Source: Hominenteromicrobium sp900549945 | GTDB taxonomy: Bacteria; Bacillota; Clostridia; Oscillospirales; Acutalibacteraceae | Direction of reading: 5' to 3' | Assembly (NCBI GenBank): GCA_902472305.1 | Contig: CABRNK010000007.1 | Coordinates: 34,401 to 98,400 of the forward strand | Length of the DNA: 64,000 nt | Part shown: piece by piece, positions 17,594-25,998 of the stretch | How the letters are laid out: each line of letters starts with the position of its first letter | Numbering within the stretch: position 1 is the stretch's first letter | Made by a program: the position numbers and the translations under genes | Notes under the pieces: generated by a model | The model's database searches: none | Seen by the model: only the letters and a program-made list of their open reading frames with translations | What the model was told of the DNA's origin: nothing

Positions 17594-18190
17594 TCAGCGG
17601 CGCTCCGGATCCTCGGTGTCGCGGATCGTCTCCGCCGTCATGCCGTCCTCCGTGCCGGACGAGCTTGTTTCCACGCGCCCGCCGCCGTTTACGACGATCG
17701 GGTTTTCGGGGCTCGGCGTTTCCGCCGGGGCGGGGGTGGCCGTAGGCGCCGCAGCAGCGCCCGCATCCTCCGGTTCCGGCGAGGCCGTGGGCGCCGGCGT
17801 TGCGCTGAGCACCGCCGGGTCCATCTGCGCCACCGTCACATACGCCGCGGAAACGTACGCCTTGCCGCCGTTATAGGCGATTTCATGCCAGCCGTCGCTG
17901 AAATTCTCCGTAAGCACCTCGAAGCGGTCGCCGGAATACGCCTCGCTGAGGATCTCGGAATCCGTGCTCGCCGCGCTGCGGATGTTGAGCGAATTTTCGA
18001 TCTCCGAGACCGTCGCCACCTTGACGAGCTGCACGGCGGGCGTCGCGGAAGACGCGGCCGTGGGACTCGGACTCGGCGAGGCCTCGCCTTCCGCGCTGCC
18101 GCAGGCCGCCGCCGCGAGCATCAGCGCGAGCGCGAGCGCCGCCGTCAGGATTTTTTTGCCCCTATATTTTCCGGTTTTTCCGTTTTTCAT
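17594..18190 (-). CDS. SH3-domain lipoprotein
   Basis: Secreted, probably lipid-anchored protein of 198 residues. The N-terminus has a basic start, a hydrophobic run (ILTAALALALMLAAAAC) and a lipobox-like AAAC, with the acylated Cys near residue 30. A bacterial SH3 domain follows (about 58-118: IENSLNIRSAASTDSEIL, GDRFEVLTENFSDGWHEIAYNGGKAYVSAAYV), a fold that binds peptidoglycan peptides or glycans. The flanks are Ser/Pro/Thr/Ala low-complexity linkers and the tail is acidic. The ATG at 18190 is chosen over a GTG ten codons upstream because it gives a normal signal peptide. Confidence 0.8.
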   Translation of the reverse strand: MKNGKTGKYRGKKILTAALALALMLAAAACGSAEGEASPSPSPTAASSATPAVQLVKVATVSEIENSLNIRSAASTDSEILSEAYSGDRFEVLTENFSDGWHEIAYNGGKAYVSAAYVTVAQMDPAVLSATPAPTASPEPEDAGAAAAPTATPAPAETPSPENPIVVNGGGRVETSSSGTEDGMTAETIRDTEDPERR

Positions 18191-18247
18191 ATCAAGCACA
18201 CCGTTCCTTTTTAAATCCACTTTAAGCTTTACAGGGTCTTATTTTAT

Positions 18248-18276
18248 ATTTTAGCATAATTGCGCGAAAAATCCAA
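18248..18276 (-). promoter_or_regulatory. Promoter of SH3 lipoprotein gene
   Basis: Reverse-strand TTGGAT (18271-18276), 17-base spacer, TAAAAT (18248-18253) with a TGC extension. Confidence 0.65.
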
Positions 18277-18325
18277 GATGCTTTCCGCTATTTTTCATTT
18301 CTTTTGCGGAATCTTCCTCAATGAA

Positions 18326-18354
18326 TTGAATTTTCCCGCCGCATCCTGTAAAAT
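18326..18354 (+). promoter_or_regulatory. Promoter of siroheme/ferredoxin protein gene
   Basis: TTGAAT (18326-18331), 17-base spacer, TAAAAT (18349-18354), 33 bases before the ATG at 18388. Confidence 0.7.
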
Positions 18355-18387
18355 AAAGCTAAATCTTGAATTTGTGGAGGAATCTCT

Positions 18388-19314
18388 ATGCTGAAACCCG
18401 CTCAGGTTGCCGAAGTCAAGGCGCGCGGCTTTCTTTTGAACCGCGGCACCGAAAATTTCTCGGGGCGCATCGTCCCGCAGGGCTCCGTTTTCACCGCCGA
18501 GAACCTGCGCACCATCGCCGAGCTCGCCGAAAACTTCGGCGGCGGCAAGGTGGTGTTCACCTCGCGCCTCACGGCCGAGATCGTCGGCATCCCGTTCGAT
18601 CAGATCGACGCGGCCTGCGATTTCGCGGCGGCGCGCGGCCTGTATTTCGGCGGCACCGGTGCGAAGATCCGCCCGATCACCGCCTGCAAGGGCACGACCT
18701 GCGTCTACGGCAACTACGACACGCAGGCGCTCGCCAAGACACTGCACGAAAAATATTATGTGGGCTGGGCGGGCGTCAAGCTGCCGCACAAGTTCAAAAT
18801 CGGCGTCGGCGGCTGCCCGAACAGCTGCATGAAGCCCGCGCTGAACGATTTCGGCATCGAGGGCCGCCGCGCGCCGGACTTCCACGCCGAGGACTGCCGC
18901 GGCTGCAAGGTGTGCGTTGTGGAAACGCGCTGTCCCTCGAAGGCCGCGCACGTTGTGGACGGCAAGCTCGCCATCGGCGAAAGCTGCCTGCAGTGCGGCG
19001 TGTGCACCGGCAAATGTCCGTTCAAGGCCGTGCGGCACGAGAGCGAGACGCGCTACCGCATCTACGTCGGCGGCACATGGGGCAAACAGACGCGCATGGG
19101 CTCGCCGCTGAGCCGCCTCGTCGCCTTTGAGGAGATCGAGCCGCTGCTCGAAAAGACGATGCTCTGGTTCAAGGAAAACGCCTTCGAAAAGGAACGCCTC
19201 GGCAAGGCGATCGACCGCATCGGCTTCGACCGCTTCGAGGCCGCGCTGCTTTCCGACGACCTGCTCGCGCGCAAGGCGGAAATCCTCGCGCAGCCGGTAA
19301 AGATGCGCGCCTAA
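18388..19314 (+). CDS. Sulfite/nitrite reductase-like siroheme and ferredoxin protein
   Basis: Redox protein of 308 residues combining half of a siroheme sulfite/nitrite reductase with a two-cluster ferredoxin. The reductase part has a ferredoxin-like start (about 25-85, VVFTSRLTAEIVGIP), then cluster/siroheme cysteines C100 and C105 (ITACKGTTCVYG) and C143 and C147 (GVGGCPNSCMKP). An inserted dicluster ferredoxin follows (C170, C173, C176, C182; C200, C203, C206, C210), and GGTWGKQ closes the fold. This resembles AsrC and the small assimilatory-type reductases of anaerobes. No asrA/asrB lies beside it, so the substrate (sulfite, nitrite or another oxyanion) and electron donor are open. Confidence 0.85.
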   Translation: MLKPAQVAEVKARGFLLNRGTENFSGRIVPQGSVFTAENLRTIAELAENFGGGKVVFTSRLTAEIVGIPFDQIDAACDFAAARGLYFGGTGAKIRPITACKGTTCVYGNYDTQALAKTLHEKYYVGWAGVKLPHKFKIGVGGCPNSCMKPALNDFGIEGRRAPDFHAEDCRGCKVCVVETRCPSKAAHVVDGKLAIGESCLQCGVCTGKCPFKAVRHESETRYRIYVGGTWGKQTRMGSPLSRLVAFEEIEPLLEKTMLWFKENAFEKERLGKAIDRIGFDRFEAALLSDDLLARKAEILAQPVKMRA

Positions 19315-19392
19315 GCGCGCCGCCCTTTCGCGCGGGGGCAGAGTGCAGCAGGAAATTCCTCTTCATTCCCCTTTGTTCATGCAATTTTGCTG

Positions 19393-19421
19393 TTGACAAA
19401 CGCGCGCATTGCATGTACAAT
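19393..19421 (+). promoter_or_regulatory. Promoter of pflBA
   Basis: Perfect TTGACA (19393-19398), 17-base spacer, TACAAT (19416-19421); transcription would begin just before the ZTP aptamer. Confidence 0.8.
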
Positions 19422-19439
19422 AAAACCACAATCCAATGT

Positions 19440-19511
19440 GCTTTTGTGACTGACGGATACAAGATGGGCGACCATCGTGAAGCAAAAGCCAGTATCGCCG
19501 ACCGTCTGGGC
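19440..19511 (+). promoter_or_regulatory. ZTP riboswitch (pfl motif)
   Basis: The leader matches the ZTP/ZMP aptamer layout. P1 pairs GCTTTTG (19440-19446) with CAAAAGC (19483-19489) and encloses GTGACTGACGG and a GATGG-gcga-CCATC hairpin. The 3' domain GCCGACCGTCTGGGC (19497-19511) carries the conserved terminal segment. The pseudoknot pairs GACGG (19452-19456) with CCGTC (19502-19506), the same helix as the common GGCGG/CCGCC with a compensatory change. The 3' end overlaps the terminator at 19508-19545, so ZMP/ZTP binding should prevent termination and turn on pflBA when 10-formyl-THF is short. Confidence 0.88.
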
Positions 19512-19545
19512 AGTGTTCCTTTGCAACGCTGCCCTTTTCTTTTTT
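19508..19545 (+). terminator. Riboswitch-controlled intrinsic terminator
   Basis: GGGCAGTGTT (19508-19517) pairs with AACGCTGCCC (19525-19534), one G-U pair, followed by TTTTCTTTTTT. Its 5' arm shares GGGC with the aptamer, as expected for a mutually exclusive switch. Confidence 0.85.
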
Positions 19546-19605
19546 CAGCGCTGCGGGAACAGGAAAACCACAGGGCGCGCACCGCGCCGGAAAGGATGAC
19601 ACAAA

Positions 19606-21834
19606 ATGAACGCTTGGAGAAGCTTTGCCGCCGGAAAGTGGCAGGAAAAAATCGACGTACGCAATTTCATCCAGAAAAACTACACGCCGTACACCGGCGA
19701 TGAATCCTTTTTGCAGCCGCCCACCGCGCGCACGCAGGCGATGCTCGAAAAATACGAGGCGCTCTGCCGCGAGGAGCAGAAAAACGGCGGCGTGCTCAAG
19801 GTGGATACCGAAACGATCATCACGGCCACCTCGTTCGGCCCGGGCTACCTTGACCGCGAAAACGAGATCATCGTCGGCTTACAGACCGACGAGCCCCTAA
19901 AGCGCGCCTGCAACCCGTTCGGCGGCATGCGCATGGTGCGCGCCTCCTGCGAGGCGTACGGCTACAAGGTCTCCGACACGATCGAGAACCAGTTCAAATA
20001 CCACAAAACCCACAACGACGGCGTTTTCTCCGCCTATACCGACGACGTGCGCGCCGCGCGCCACGCGGGCATCATCACCGGCCTGCCGGACGCCTACGGC
20101 CGCGGCCGCATCATCGGCGATTACCGCCGCGTCCCGCTCTACGGTGTGGACCGCCTGATCCTCGAGAAAAAGGCGGACAAGGCCCAGCTCGGCAAGAAGG
20201 CCGTCGACGCCGACGCGATCCGCCTGATGGAGGAGGTCTCGGACCAGATCACGGCGCTCGGCGACATGAAAAAGATGGCGGCCACCTACGGCTACGACAT
20301 CTCCCGCCCGGCGGAAAACGCCCGCGAGGCCGTGCAGTGGCTCTACTTCGCCTACCTCGCGGCGATTAAGGAGCAGAACGGCGCGGCAATGAGCCTCGGC
20401 CGCGTCTCCACTTTCCTCGACGTCTACTTTGAGCGCGACCTGCACGAGGGCACGCTCGACGAGAGCGGCGCGCAGGAGATCATCGACGATTTCGTCCTGA
20501 AGCTGCGCATGGCGCGCCACCTGCGCACGCCGGAGTACAACGAGCTTTTCGGCGGCGACCCGATGTGGATCACCGAATCGCTCGGCGGCACCGGCGAGGA
20601 CGGCCGCACGCTCGTGACGAAAAACTGCTACCGCATGCTGCACACGCTCTACAACCTGCACCCCTCCCCCGAGCCGAACCTCACGGTGCTCTGGGCGAAG
20701 CACCTGCCGGAAAACTGGAAGCGCTACGTCGCGAAGGTTTCCTGCGACACGGATGCGATCCAGTACGAGAGCGACACGATCATGCGCCCGGCCTTCGGCG
20801 ACGATTACGCGATCGCCTGCTGCGTTTCGGCGATGCGCGTCGGCCGCGACATGCAGTTCTTCGGCGCCCGCGCCAACCTCGCAAAGCTCGTGCTGCTCGC
20901 GATCAACGGCGGCATGGACGAGGTGAAGAAAACGCGCGTCGCGCCCGAGATGCCCGTCTGGTCCGACGAGTACGTCGATTTCGACCGCCTTGTCGAACGG
21001 CTCGATTTCTACCGCGAGTGGCTCGCAAAGACCTACGTGGACGCGATGAACACGATCCACTACATGCACGACAAGTACGCCTATGAAAAGAGCCAGATGG
21101 CGCTGCACGACACGAATGTGCGCCGCCTGATGGCGTTCGGCATCGCGGGCATGAGCTGCATGGCAGACTCGCTCTCGGCGATCAAATACGCAAAGGTGCG
21201 CTGCATCCGCGACCCGGAGACCGGCCTCGTCACCGATTTCGAGACGACCGGCGAATTCCCGTGCTTCGGCAACGACGACGAGCGCGTCGATGCGATTGCC
21301 TGCGAGCAGGTGCGCCGCTTCTACAACGCGCTCAAGGAGCACCAGCTCTACCGCGGCGCCGAGCACACGCTCTCGATCCTCACGATCACCTCAAACGTCA
21401 TGTACGGCAAAAAGACCGGCAACACGCCGGACGGCAGAAAGCACGGCGAGCCGCTCGCCCCGGGCGCAAACCCGATGAGCGGGCGCGATAAGTCCGGCGC
21501 GCTGGCCGAGCTCAACTCCGTCGCGAAGCTCTCCTACGACTACTGCCGCGACGGCATCTCGAACACGTTCTCGATCATCCCCGAGGCGCTCGGCAAAACC
21601 GAGGCGGAGCGCATCGAGAATCTCGTGCAGCTTCTGACCGGCTACTTCATTCAGGGCGCGCACCATCTGAACGTCAACGTGCTGAACCGCGAGACGCTGA
21701 TCGACGCCTACGACCACCCGGAGAAGTACCCGAACCTGACGATCCGCGTTTCAGGCTATGCGGTCAATTTCCACCGCCTCTCGAGAGAGCAGCAGCGCGA
21801 GGTCATCTCCCGCACGTTTCACGAGGCGATCTGA
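19606..21834 (+). CDS. pflB: Formate C-acetyltransferase (pyruvate formate-lyase)
   Basis: Glycyl-radical enzyme converting pyruvate and CoA to acetyl-CoA and formate. At 742 residues it has the adjacent active-site cysteines C405-C406 (AIACCVSAM) and the C-terminal radical loop TIRVSGYAVNF with the radical Gly at about 717. ITGLPDAYGRGRIIGDYRRVPLYG and the SLGRVSTFLDVYFERDL region match true PFL rather than the diol-dehydratase or choline lyase branches. GAAAGGATGA precedes the start. It is controlled by the ZTP riboswitch and followed, with a one-base overlap, by its activase. Confidence 0.97.
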   Translation: MNAWRSFAAGKWQEKIDVRNFIQKNYTPYTGDESFLQPPTARTQAMLEKYEALCREEQKNGGVLKVDTETIITATSFGPGYLDRENEIIVGLQTDEPLKRACNPFGGMRMVRASCEAYGYKVSDTIENQFKYHKTHNDGVFSAYTDDVRAARHAGIITGLPDAYGRGRIIGDYRRVPLYGVDRLILEKKADKAQLGKKAVDADAIRLMEEVSDQITALGDMKKMAATYGYDISRPAENAREAVQWLYFAYLAAIKEQNGAAMSLGRVSTFLDVYFERDLHEGTLDESGAQEIIDDFVLKLRMARHLRTPEYNELFGGDPMWITESLGGTGEDGRTLVTKNCYRMLHTLYNLHPSPEPNLTVLWAKHLPENWKRYVAKVSCDTDAIQYESDTIMRPAFGDDYAIACCVSAMRVGRDMQFFGARANLAKLVLLAINGGMDEVKKTRVAPEMPVWSDEYVDFDRLVERLDFYREWLAKTYVDAMNTIHYMHDKYAYEKSQMALHDTNVRRLMAFGIAGMSCMADSLSAIKYAKVRCIRDPETGLVTDFETTGEFPCFGNDDERVDAIACEQVRRFYNALKEHQLYRGAEHTLSILTITSNVMYGKKTGNTPDGRKHGEPLAPGANPMSGRDKSGALAELNSVAKLSYDYCRDGISNTFSIIPEALGKTEAERIENLVQLLTGYFIQGAHHLNVNVLNRETLIDAYDHPEKYPNLTIRVSGYAVNFHRLSREQQREVISRTFHEAI

Positions 21835-22532
21835 TGGAGGGGCGCGTCAGCTCGGTGCAGTCGCTCGGCGCGGTGGACGGCCCGGGCCTGCGGTACGTCA
21901 TCTTTCTGCAGGGCTGCCCGCTGCGCTGCAAATACTGCCACAACCCCGAAACGTGGGACCCGGCGGGCGGCGAGCCCCGCACGGCGGAGAACCTCTGCCG
22001 CACGGTGCTGCGCTACCGCCCCTACTTCGGCGAAACCGGCGGCGTGACCGTCTCCGGCGGCGAGCCGCTGATGCAGCCGGAATTCACGGCGGAGCTTTTC
22101 CGCCTGCTGCATGAACACGGCGTGCACACGGCGCTCGACACCGCCGGCGCGGGCGACCTCGAAAAGGCCGAAGCTGTCTTAAAGCACACCGACCTCGTCC
22201 TGTGCGACGTGAAGTTCGCAGAAGAGGCCGATTACCGCGCGCACTGCGGCGGCTCGCTCGCCCACACGCTCGATTTCCTGCGGCTCACGGCGCGCCTTGA
22301 CATCCCGGTCTGGGTGCGGCACGTCGTCGCGCCGGGCCTGACCGATATGCCAGCCAGCCTGCGCGCCGTGCGCGATCTCTGCGCCGCGTTTTCGAACATC
22401 GAGAAAATCGAGTGGCTGCCGTTCAAGAACATCTGCGCGGAGAAGTACGAAGCGCTCGGCATCCCGTTCCCGATGGCCGGCAGGCCCGCCTACACGCAGA
22501 AGCACATCGATATGCTCCTGCAAGCGCTGTAA
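21834..22532 (+). CDS. pflA: Pyruvate formate-lyase activating enzyme
   Basis: Radical SAM enzyme that installs the glycyl radical on PflB. The 232-residue protein has C28, C32 and C35 (GCPLRCKYCHNPETW) binding the [4Fe-4S] cluster, then VSGGEPLMQPEF, TALDTAGAGDLEK and DLVLCDVKF, and ends GRPAYTQKHIDMLLQAL-like. Length matches the short PflA without an inserted ferredoxin domain. Its ATG overlaps the pflB stop, indicating translational coupling; a strong terminator follows. Confidence 0.96.
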   Translation: MEGRVSSVQSLGAVDGPGLRYVIFLQGCPLRCKYCHNPETWDPAGGEPRTAENLCRTVLRYRPYFGETGGVTVSGGEPLMQPEFTAELFRLLHEHGVHTALDTAGAGDLEKAEAVLKHTDLVLCDVKFAEEADYRAHCGGSLAHTLDFLRLTARLDIPVWVRHVVAPGLTDMPASLRAVRDLCAAFSNIEKIEWLPFKNICAEKYEALGIPFPMAGRPAYTQKHIDMLLQAL

Positions 22533-22559
22533 AGGCGTCGAATCTCCCACAAATCAATC

Positions 22560-22599
22560 AAGCCCCAAGCCCGGTTTTCCGCCGAGCTCGGGGCTTTTT
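22560..22599 (+). terminator. Intrinsic terminator after pflA
   Basis: AGCCCC (22561-22566) pairs with GGGGCT (22590-22595), extended by an inner AGC/GCT, followed by a T-run to 22599. Confidence 0.8.
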
Positions 22600-22624
22600 G
22601 CATGGCTGATAACACGTGCAGAAA

Positions 22625-23416
22625 TCACAGCACATATGCCTCGCCCGGCGCAAGGACCAGAGCGCGGGCGGGGTTTTGGATGCGGGCGAGCAGATCCGCC
22701 GGGTCGGCGTTGAACGGTTTCATATCCGGCGCGTCCGTGCAGCCCCAGTGCCAGAGCAGCAGCTTCGCCTGCGGATAGGCATTCGCGAGGCGCACGGCAT
22801 TATTCAGGCCGATGTGCCAGCTGTCGTCGGAAAAATCGAAGAGAATCAGCTTCGGCGGCGCCATCGTGAGGTGCTCGGGAAGAAGGCGCGAATCGCCGAC
22901 CGCCCAGACCGCGCCGTCCGGCGTGTCGAGCCAGAAGCCGCAGCAGTCCTCGCGGCCGAAAACATAACCGCCTATTTCGGGGTAATCCGCCTGCCACGCA
23001 TGGTCGGCGGGCGTGAGCGTGACGCCGATCTGCCCGACCGTGAAGCGCGCCCCGATCGCGTGGCCCGCACCCGGCAGCCCCATTTCGGCGAGCAGCCCGC
23101 CGACGTACCGCGTGCCGTGAAAAGCGCCGCAGCTTTTGGAAAGCGCCGCACATGTCTCCCGGCTGAAATGGTCGCCGTCCGCGTGCGTGATGAGCACGGC
23201 GTCGAGCGCCGGCACCGCTTCGGGCTGAATCGGCGGCGGCACGAGCTGCGGCATATCGAAGCCCGTGAGCACCGGGTCGATCATCACCGCCGTGCCGCGG
23301 CTCGTGACGAGCGCGCCGGCATTGCCGAGCCAGCGCACGACTGTTTTTTCCGCCGCACCGAACGCCTCGGCACCGAACGGCTTCGGCTCCGGCGCGCGCG
23401 CCTGCTTTGCTTTCAC
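22625..23416 (-). CDS. Metallo-beta-lactamase-fold hydrolase (UlaG-like)
   Basis: Cytoplasmic MBL-fold hydrolase of 263 residues. It opens VVRWLGNAGALVTSRGTAVMIDPVL and has the metal motif LITHADGDHF, a THxDxDH form, with later ligands in the PADHAW, WAVGDSRLLPE and LLLWHWGCTD regions. The layout resembles UlaG and other L-ascorbate-6-phosphate lactonase-like proteins, but the substrate cannot be assigned. Translation probably starts at GTG 23416, since GGGAGG lies nine bases upstream; an ATG seven bases further up is out of frame. Convergent with pflBA. Confidence 0.8.
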   Translation of the reverse strand: MKAKQARAPEPKPFGAEAFGAAEKTVVRWLGNAGALVTSRGTAVMIDPVLTGFDMPQLVPPPIQPEAVPALDAVLITHADGDHFSRETCAALSKSCGAFHGTRYVGGLLAEMGLPGAGHAIGARFTVGQIGVTLTPADHAWQADYPEIGGYVFGREDCCGFWLDTPDGAVWAVGDSRLLPEHLTMAPPKLILFDFSDDSWHIGLNNAVRLANAYPQAKLLLWHWGCTDAPDMKPFNADPADLLARIQNPARALVLAPGEAYVL

Positions 23417-23456
23417 AGAACATCGCCTCCCGCTTTCTTTAATCCTGTACGCTTAA

Positions 23457-23485
23457 ATTATAAAATGTTTTCCCCCGCATGTCCA
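23457..23485 (-). promoter_or_regulatory. Promoter of MBL-fold hydrolase gene
   Basis: Reverse-strand TGGACA (23480-23485), 17-base spacer, consensus TATAAT (23457-23462). Confidence 0.7.
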
Positions 23486-23558
23486 GCCCCGCCCCGGTTT
23501 TTAAGCGCCGTATTTCTGCATAACCGCAAAAAAGCAATGCAAATTCATAATATGTTGC

Positions 23559-23587
23559 TGGAAATATGCCGCAAAATCTGCTATACT
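23559..23587 (+). promoter_or_regulatory. Promoter of DUF1538-PII operon
   Basis: TGGAAA (23559-23564), 17-base spacer, TATACT (23582-23587) preceded by TGC, an extended -10 that offsets the weak -35. Confidence 0.55.
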
Positions 23588-23644
23588 TATGAAAGAAGAT
23601 TAAATCTTAATTCAAAATTCTGCGGAAAGGTCGTGATGTAAGGG

Positions 23645-25174
23645 TTGAATTTACGTAAGAATCTGTCGGAAAAATGGATGGAGGCCGTCCGGGCCGTGCT
23701 GCCGATCGTCTGCATCGTGCTGCTGCTCTCCTTCACCATTGCGCCGATCTCGCCGAGCATTCTGCTCTGCTTTCTGATGGGCGCCGCGCTGCTGCTCGTC
23801 GGCATGATGCTGTTCTCCGCCGGCGCGGAAATCGCGATGACGCCGATGGGCGAGCGCGTCGGCACCGCGATGACACGCACCAAAAAGCTCGGCATCGTCG
23901 TCGTGCTCTCGTTTCTGCTCGGCCTGATCATCACAATCTCCGAGCCGGATTTGCAGGTGCTCGCCGAGCAGGTGCCCTCGGTGCCGAATATCATTCTGAT
24001 CCTCTCGGTCGCCTGCGGCGTCGGCGTTTTTCTCGTTGTCGCGCTGCTGCGCATGCTGTTTTCCATCGCGCTGCCGCCGCTGCTCGTCGGCTGCTATACG
24101 CTCGTGTTCGTGCTCTCCTTTTTCGTACCGCGCGAGTTTCTCGCCGTGGCGTTCGATTCCGGCGGCGTGACCACCGGCCCGATGACCGTGCCGTTCATCA
24201 TGTCGCTCGGCGTGGGCATTTCCGCCATCCGAAGCGACCGCCACGCGGCGGACGACAGCTTCGGCCTCGTCGCGCTCTCCTCGGTGGGGCCGATCCTCGC
24301 CGTGATGATCCTCGGCATGATCTACAGCCCGGAGCAGAGCGCGTACGCCGCGCCGTCCATCCCCGAAATCGGCGATTCCGCCGAGCTTTGGCGGCTGTTC
24401 GGCGAGGGACTGCCCCGCTACGTACAGGAGATTGCCGTTTCGCTGCTGCCGATCGTCCTCTTTTTCCTTTTGGCGCAGATCATCGTGCTGCGGCTAGACC
24501 GCCGGCAGCTTTTGCGCATCGGCATCGGCCTGATCTACACCTACATCGGCCTCGTGCTGTTTTTGACCGGCGTGAACGTCGGCTTCATGCCGGCGGGCAA
24601 CTACCTCGGCCAGCAGATCGCCTCGTTCCGCTACCCCGTGATCCTCGTGCCGGTCGCCATGGTGATGGGCTACTTCATCGTGCGCGCCGAGCCGGCCGTC
24701 TACGTTTTGAACCGGCAGGTTGAGGAGATTACGGACGGCGCGATCTCGGCGGGCGCCATGGGCATCGGCCTCTCCGTCGGCGTTTCGATTTCGCTCGGCC
24801 TTGCGATGATCCGCGTGCTGACCGGCATCTCGATCCTGTGGTTTCTGATTCCGGGCTACGCGATCGCGCTGGGCATCTCGTTCTTCGTTCCAAAGATCTA
24901 CACGGCGATCGCCTTCGACTCGGGCGGCGTGGCCTCCGGCCCGATGACGGCCACCTTCCTGCTGCCGCTCGCGCAGGGCGCCTGCACGGCGCTCGGCGGA
25001 AATATTGTGACGGACGCGTTCGGCGTGGTCGCCATGGTCGCCATGACGCCGCTCATCACAATTCAGGTGATGGGCCTCGCGACGAAGCTCGCCGAACGCC
25101 GCACGGCGAAAGCGGCCGAAGCGGTCGCCGTGCGCTTCGACGCGCTGGACGACGACGCGATCATCGAGCTTTAG
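23645..25174 (+). CDS. DUF1538 membrane protein, two-domain
   Basis: Polytopic membrane protein of 509 residues with roughly 12-14 hydrophobic segments, built as two copies of the DUF1538 domain. Each copy holds the same signature: VAFDSGGVTTGPMTVPFIMSLG (about residues 165-186) and IAFDSGGVASGPMTATFLLPLA (about 421-442), each after an acidic EPD/EPAV element. The repeated Gly-rich re-entrant-like motif suggests a transporter or channel, but no substrate is known to me. An in-frame TAA lies six bases upstream, so the start is a TTG at 23645 or a later ATG at 23678; the former fits the family N-terminus. The next gene encodes a PII-like protein, probably its regulator. Confidence 0.82.
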   Translation: MNLRKNLSEKWMEAVRAVLPIVCIVLLLSFTIAPISPSILLCFLMGAALLLVGMMLFSAGAEIAMTPMGERVGTAMTRTKKLGIVVVLSFLLGLIITISEPDLQVLAEQVPSVPNIILILSVACGVGVFLVVALLRMLFSIALPPLLVGCYTLVFVLSFFVPREFLAVAFDSGGVTTGPMTVPFIMSLGVGISAIRSDRHAADDSFGLVALSSVGPILAVMILGMIYSPEQSAYAAPSIPEIGDSAELWRLFGEGLPRYVQEIAVSLLPIVLFFLLAQIIVLRLDRRQLLRIGIGLIYTYIGLVLFLTGVNVGFMPAGNYLGQQIASFRYPVILVPVAMVMGYFIVRAEPAVYVLNRQVEEITDGAISAGAMGIGLSVGVSISLGLAMIRVLTGISILWFLIPGYAIALGISFFVPKIYTAIAFDSGGVASGPMTATFLLPLAQGACTALGGNIVTDAFGVVAMVAMTPLITIQVMGLATKLAERRTAKAAEAVAVRFDALDDDAIIEL

Positions 25175-25201
25175 CCGGCGTGCAGAAAGGATTTTCAGCC
25201 T

Positions 25202-25897
25202 ATGAGCAACACCTTGTATTGGATGGTCACCATCATCGACCGCAACCAAAGCCGCAAGTTTCTCTCCTTTTACCGGGACTACGGCATCTCCGTGACGCTG
25301 AACACGCTCGGCCGCGGCACCGCAGCCTCGAGCGTGCTGAATTATTTCAGCCTCGAGGCAACGCAGAAGGCCGTTTTGTGCGCCGTCGTCACCGACGCCG
25401 TGTGGTGCCGCGTGAAAAAAGGGCTTGAAACGACCATGCAGATCGATATTCCGGGCACGGGCATCGCGTTTGTCGTGCCGGTGAGCAGCATCGGCGGCAA
25501 GCGCCAGCTGCAATTTCTCATAAACGGGCAAGAGTTTACGAAAGGGGAGGAATCCGTCTTGAAGGATACAAAGCACGAGCTGCTGGTCGTCGTCGCAAAC
25601 CAGGGCTACACGGAAACCATCATGGAGGCCGCGCGGCGCGGCAAGGCCGCCGGCGGCACCGTGCTGCACGCGAAGGGTACCGGCATGGAGGGCGCGGAAA
25701 AATTCCTCGGCGTCTCGCTTGCGGCGGAAAAGGAGCTGGTGCTGATCGTCGTGCGGCACGAGCAGAAGAACGACGTGATGACCGCAATCATGGAGGACGC
25801 GGGCCTCGAAAGCCGCGCCAAGGCGGTGGTGTTTTCGCTGCCCGTCACGAGCACGGCGGGCCTGCGCCTGACCGACCTGACCGCCGACACCGAATAA
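25202..25897 (+). CDS. Tandem PII-like signalling protein
   Basis: A 231-residue protein made of two PII-like ferredoxin folds. The first (about 4-105) runs YWMVTIIDRNQSRKFLSFYRDYGIS to FVVPVSSIGGKRQLQFL. The second (about 124-228) runs HELLVVVANQGYTETIMEAARRGKAAGGTVLHAKGTG to VVFSLPVTSTAG, with the GTVLHAKG loop replacing the classical T-loop; the GlnB/GlnK uridylylated Tyr is not evident. It lies 27 bases behind the DUF1538 gene, suggesting a PII-type sensor that gates the membrane protein, as GlnK does AmtB. That role is inference. Confidence 0.82.
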   Translation: MSNTLYWMVTIIDRNQSRKFLSFYRDYGISVTLNTLGRGTAASSVLNYFSLEATQKAVLCAVVTDAVWCRVKKGLETTMQIDIPGTGIAFVVPVSSIGGKRQLQFLINGQEFTKGEESVLKDTKHELLVVVANQGYTETIMEAARRGKAAGGTVLHAKGTGMEGAEKFLGVSLAAEKELVLIVVRHEQKNDVMTAIMEDAGLESRAKAVVFSLPVTSTAGLRLTDLTADTE

Positions 25898-25998
25898 CCG
25901 CGCACGAATCCCGCAGCGGCTCGCAGAACGCCGTGTACAGGCGCGTGGGGGGCTGTGTTTCCCGCCGCGGCTTCTCCGCTGCTTCGGCAGCACGCAGC

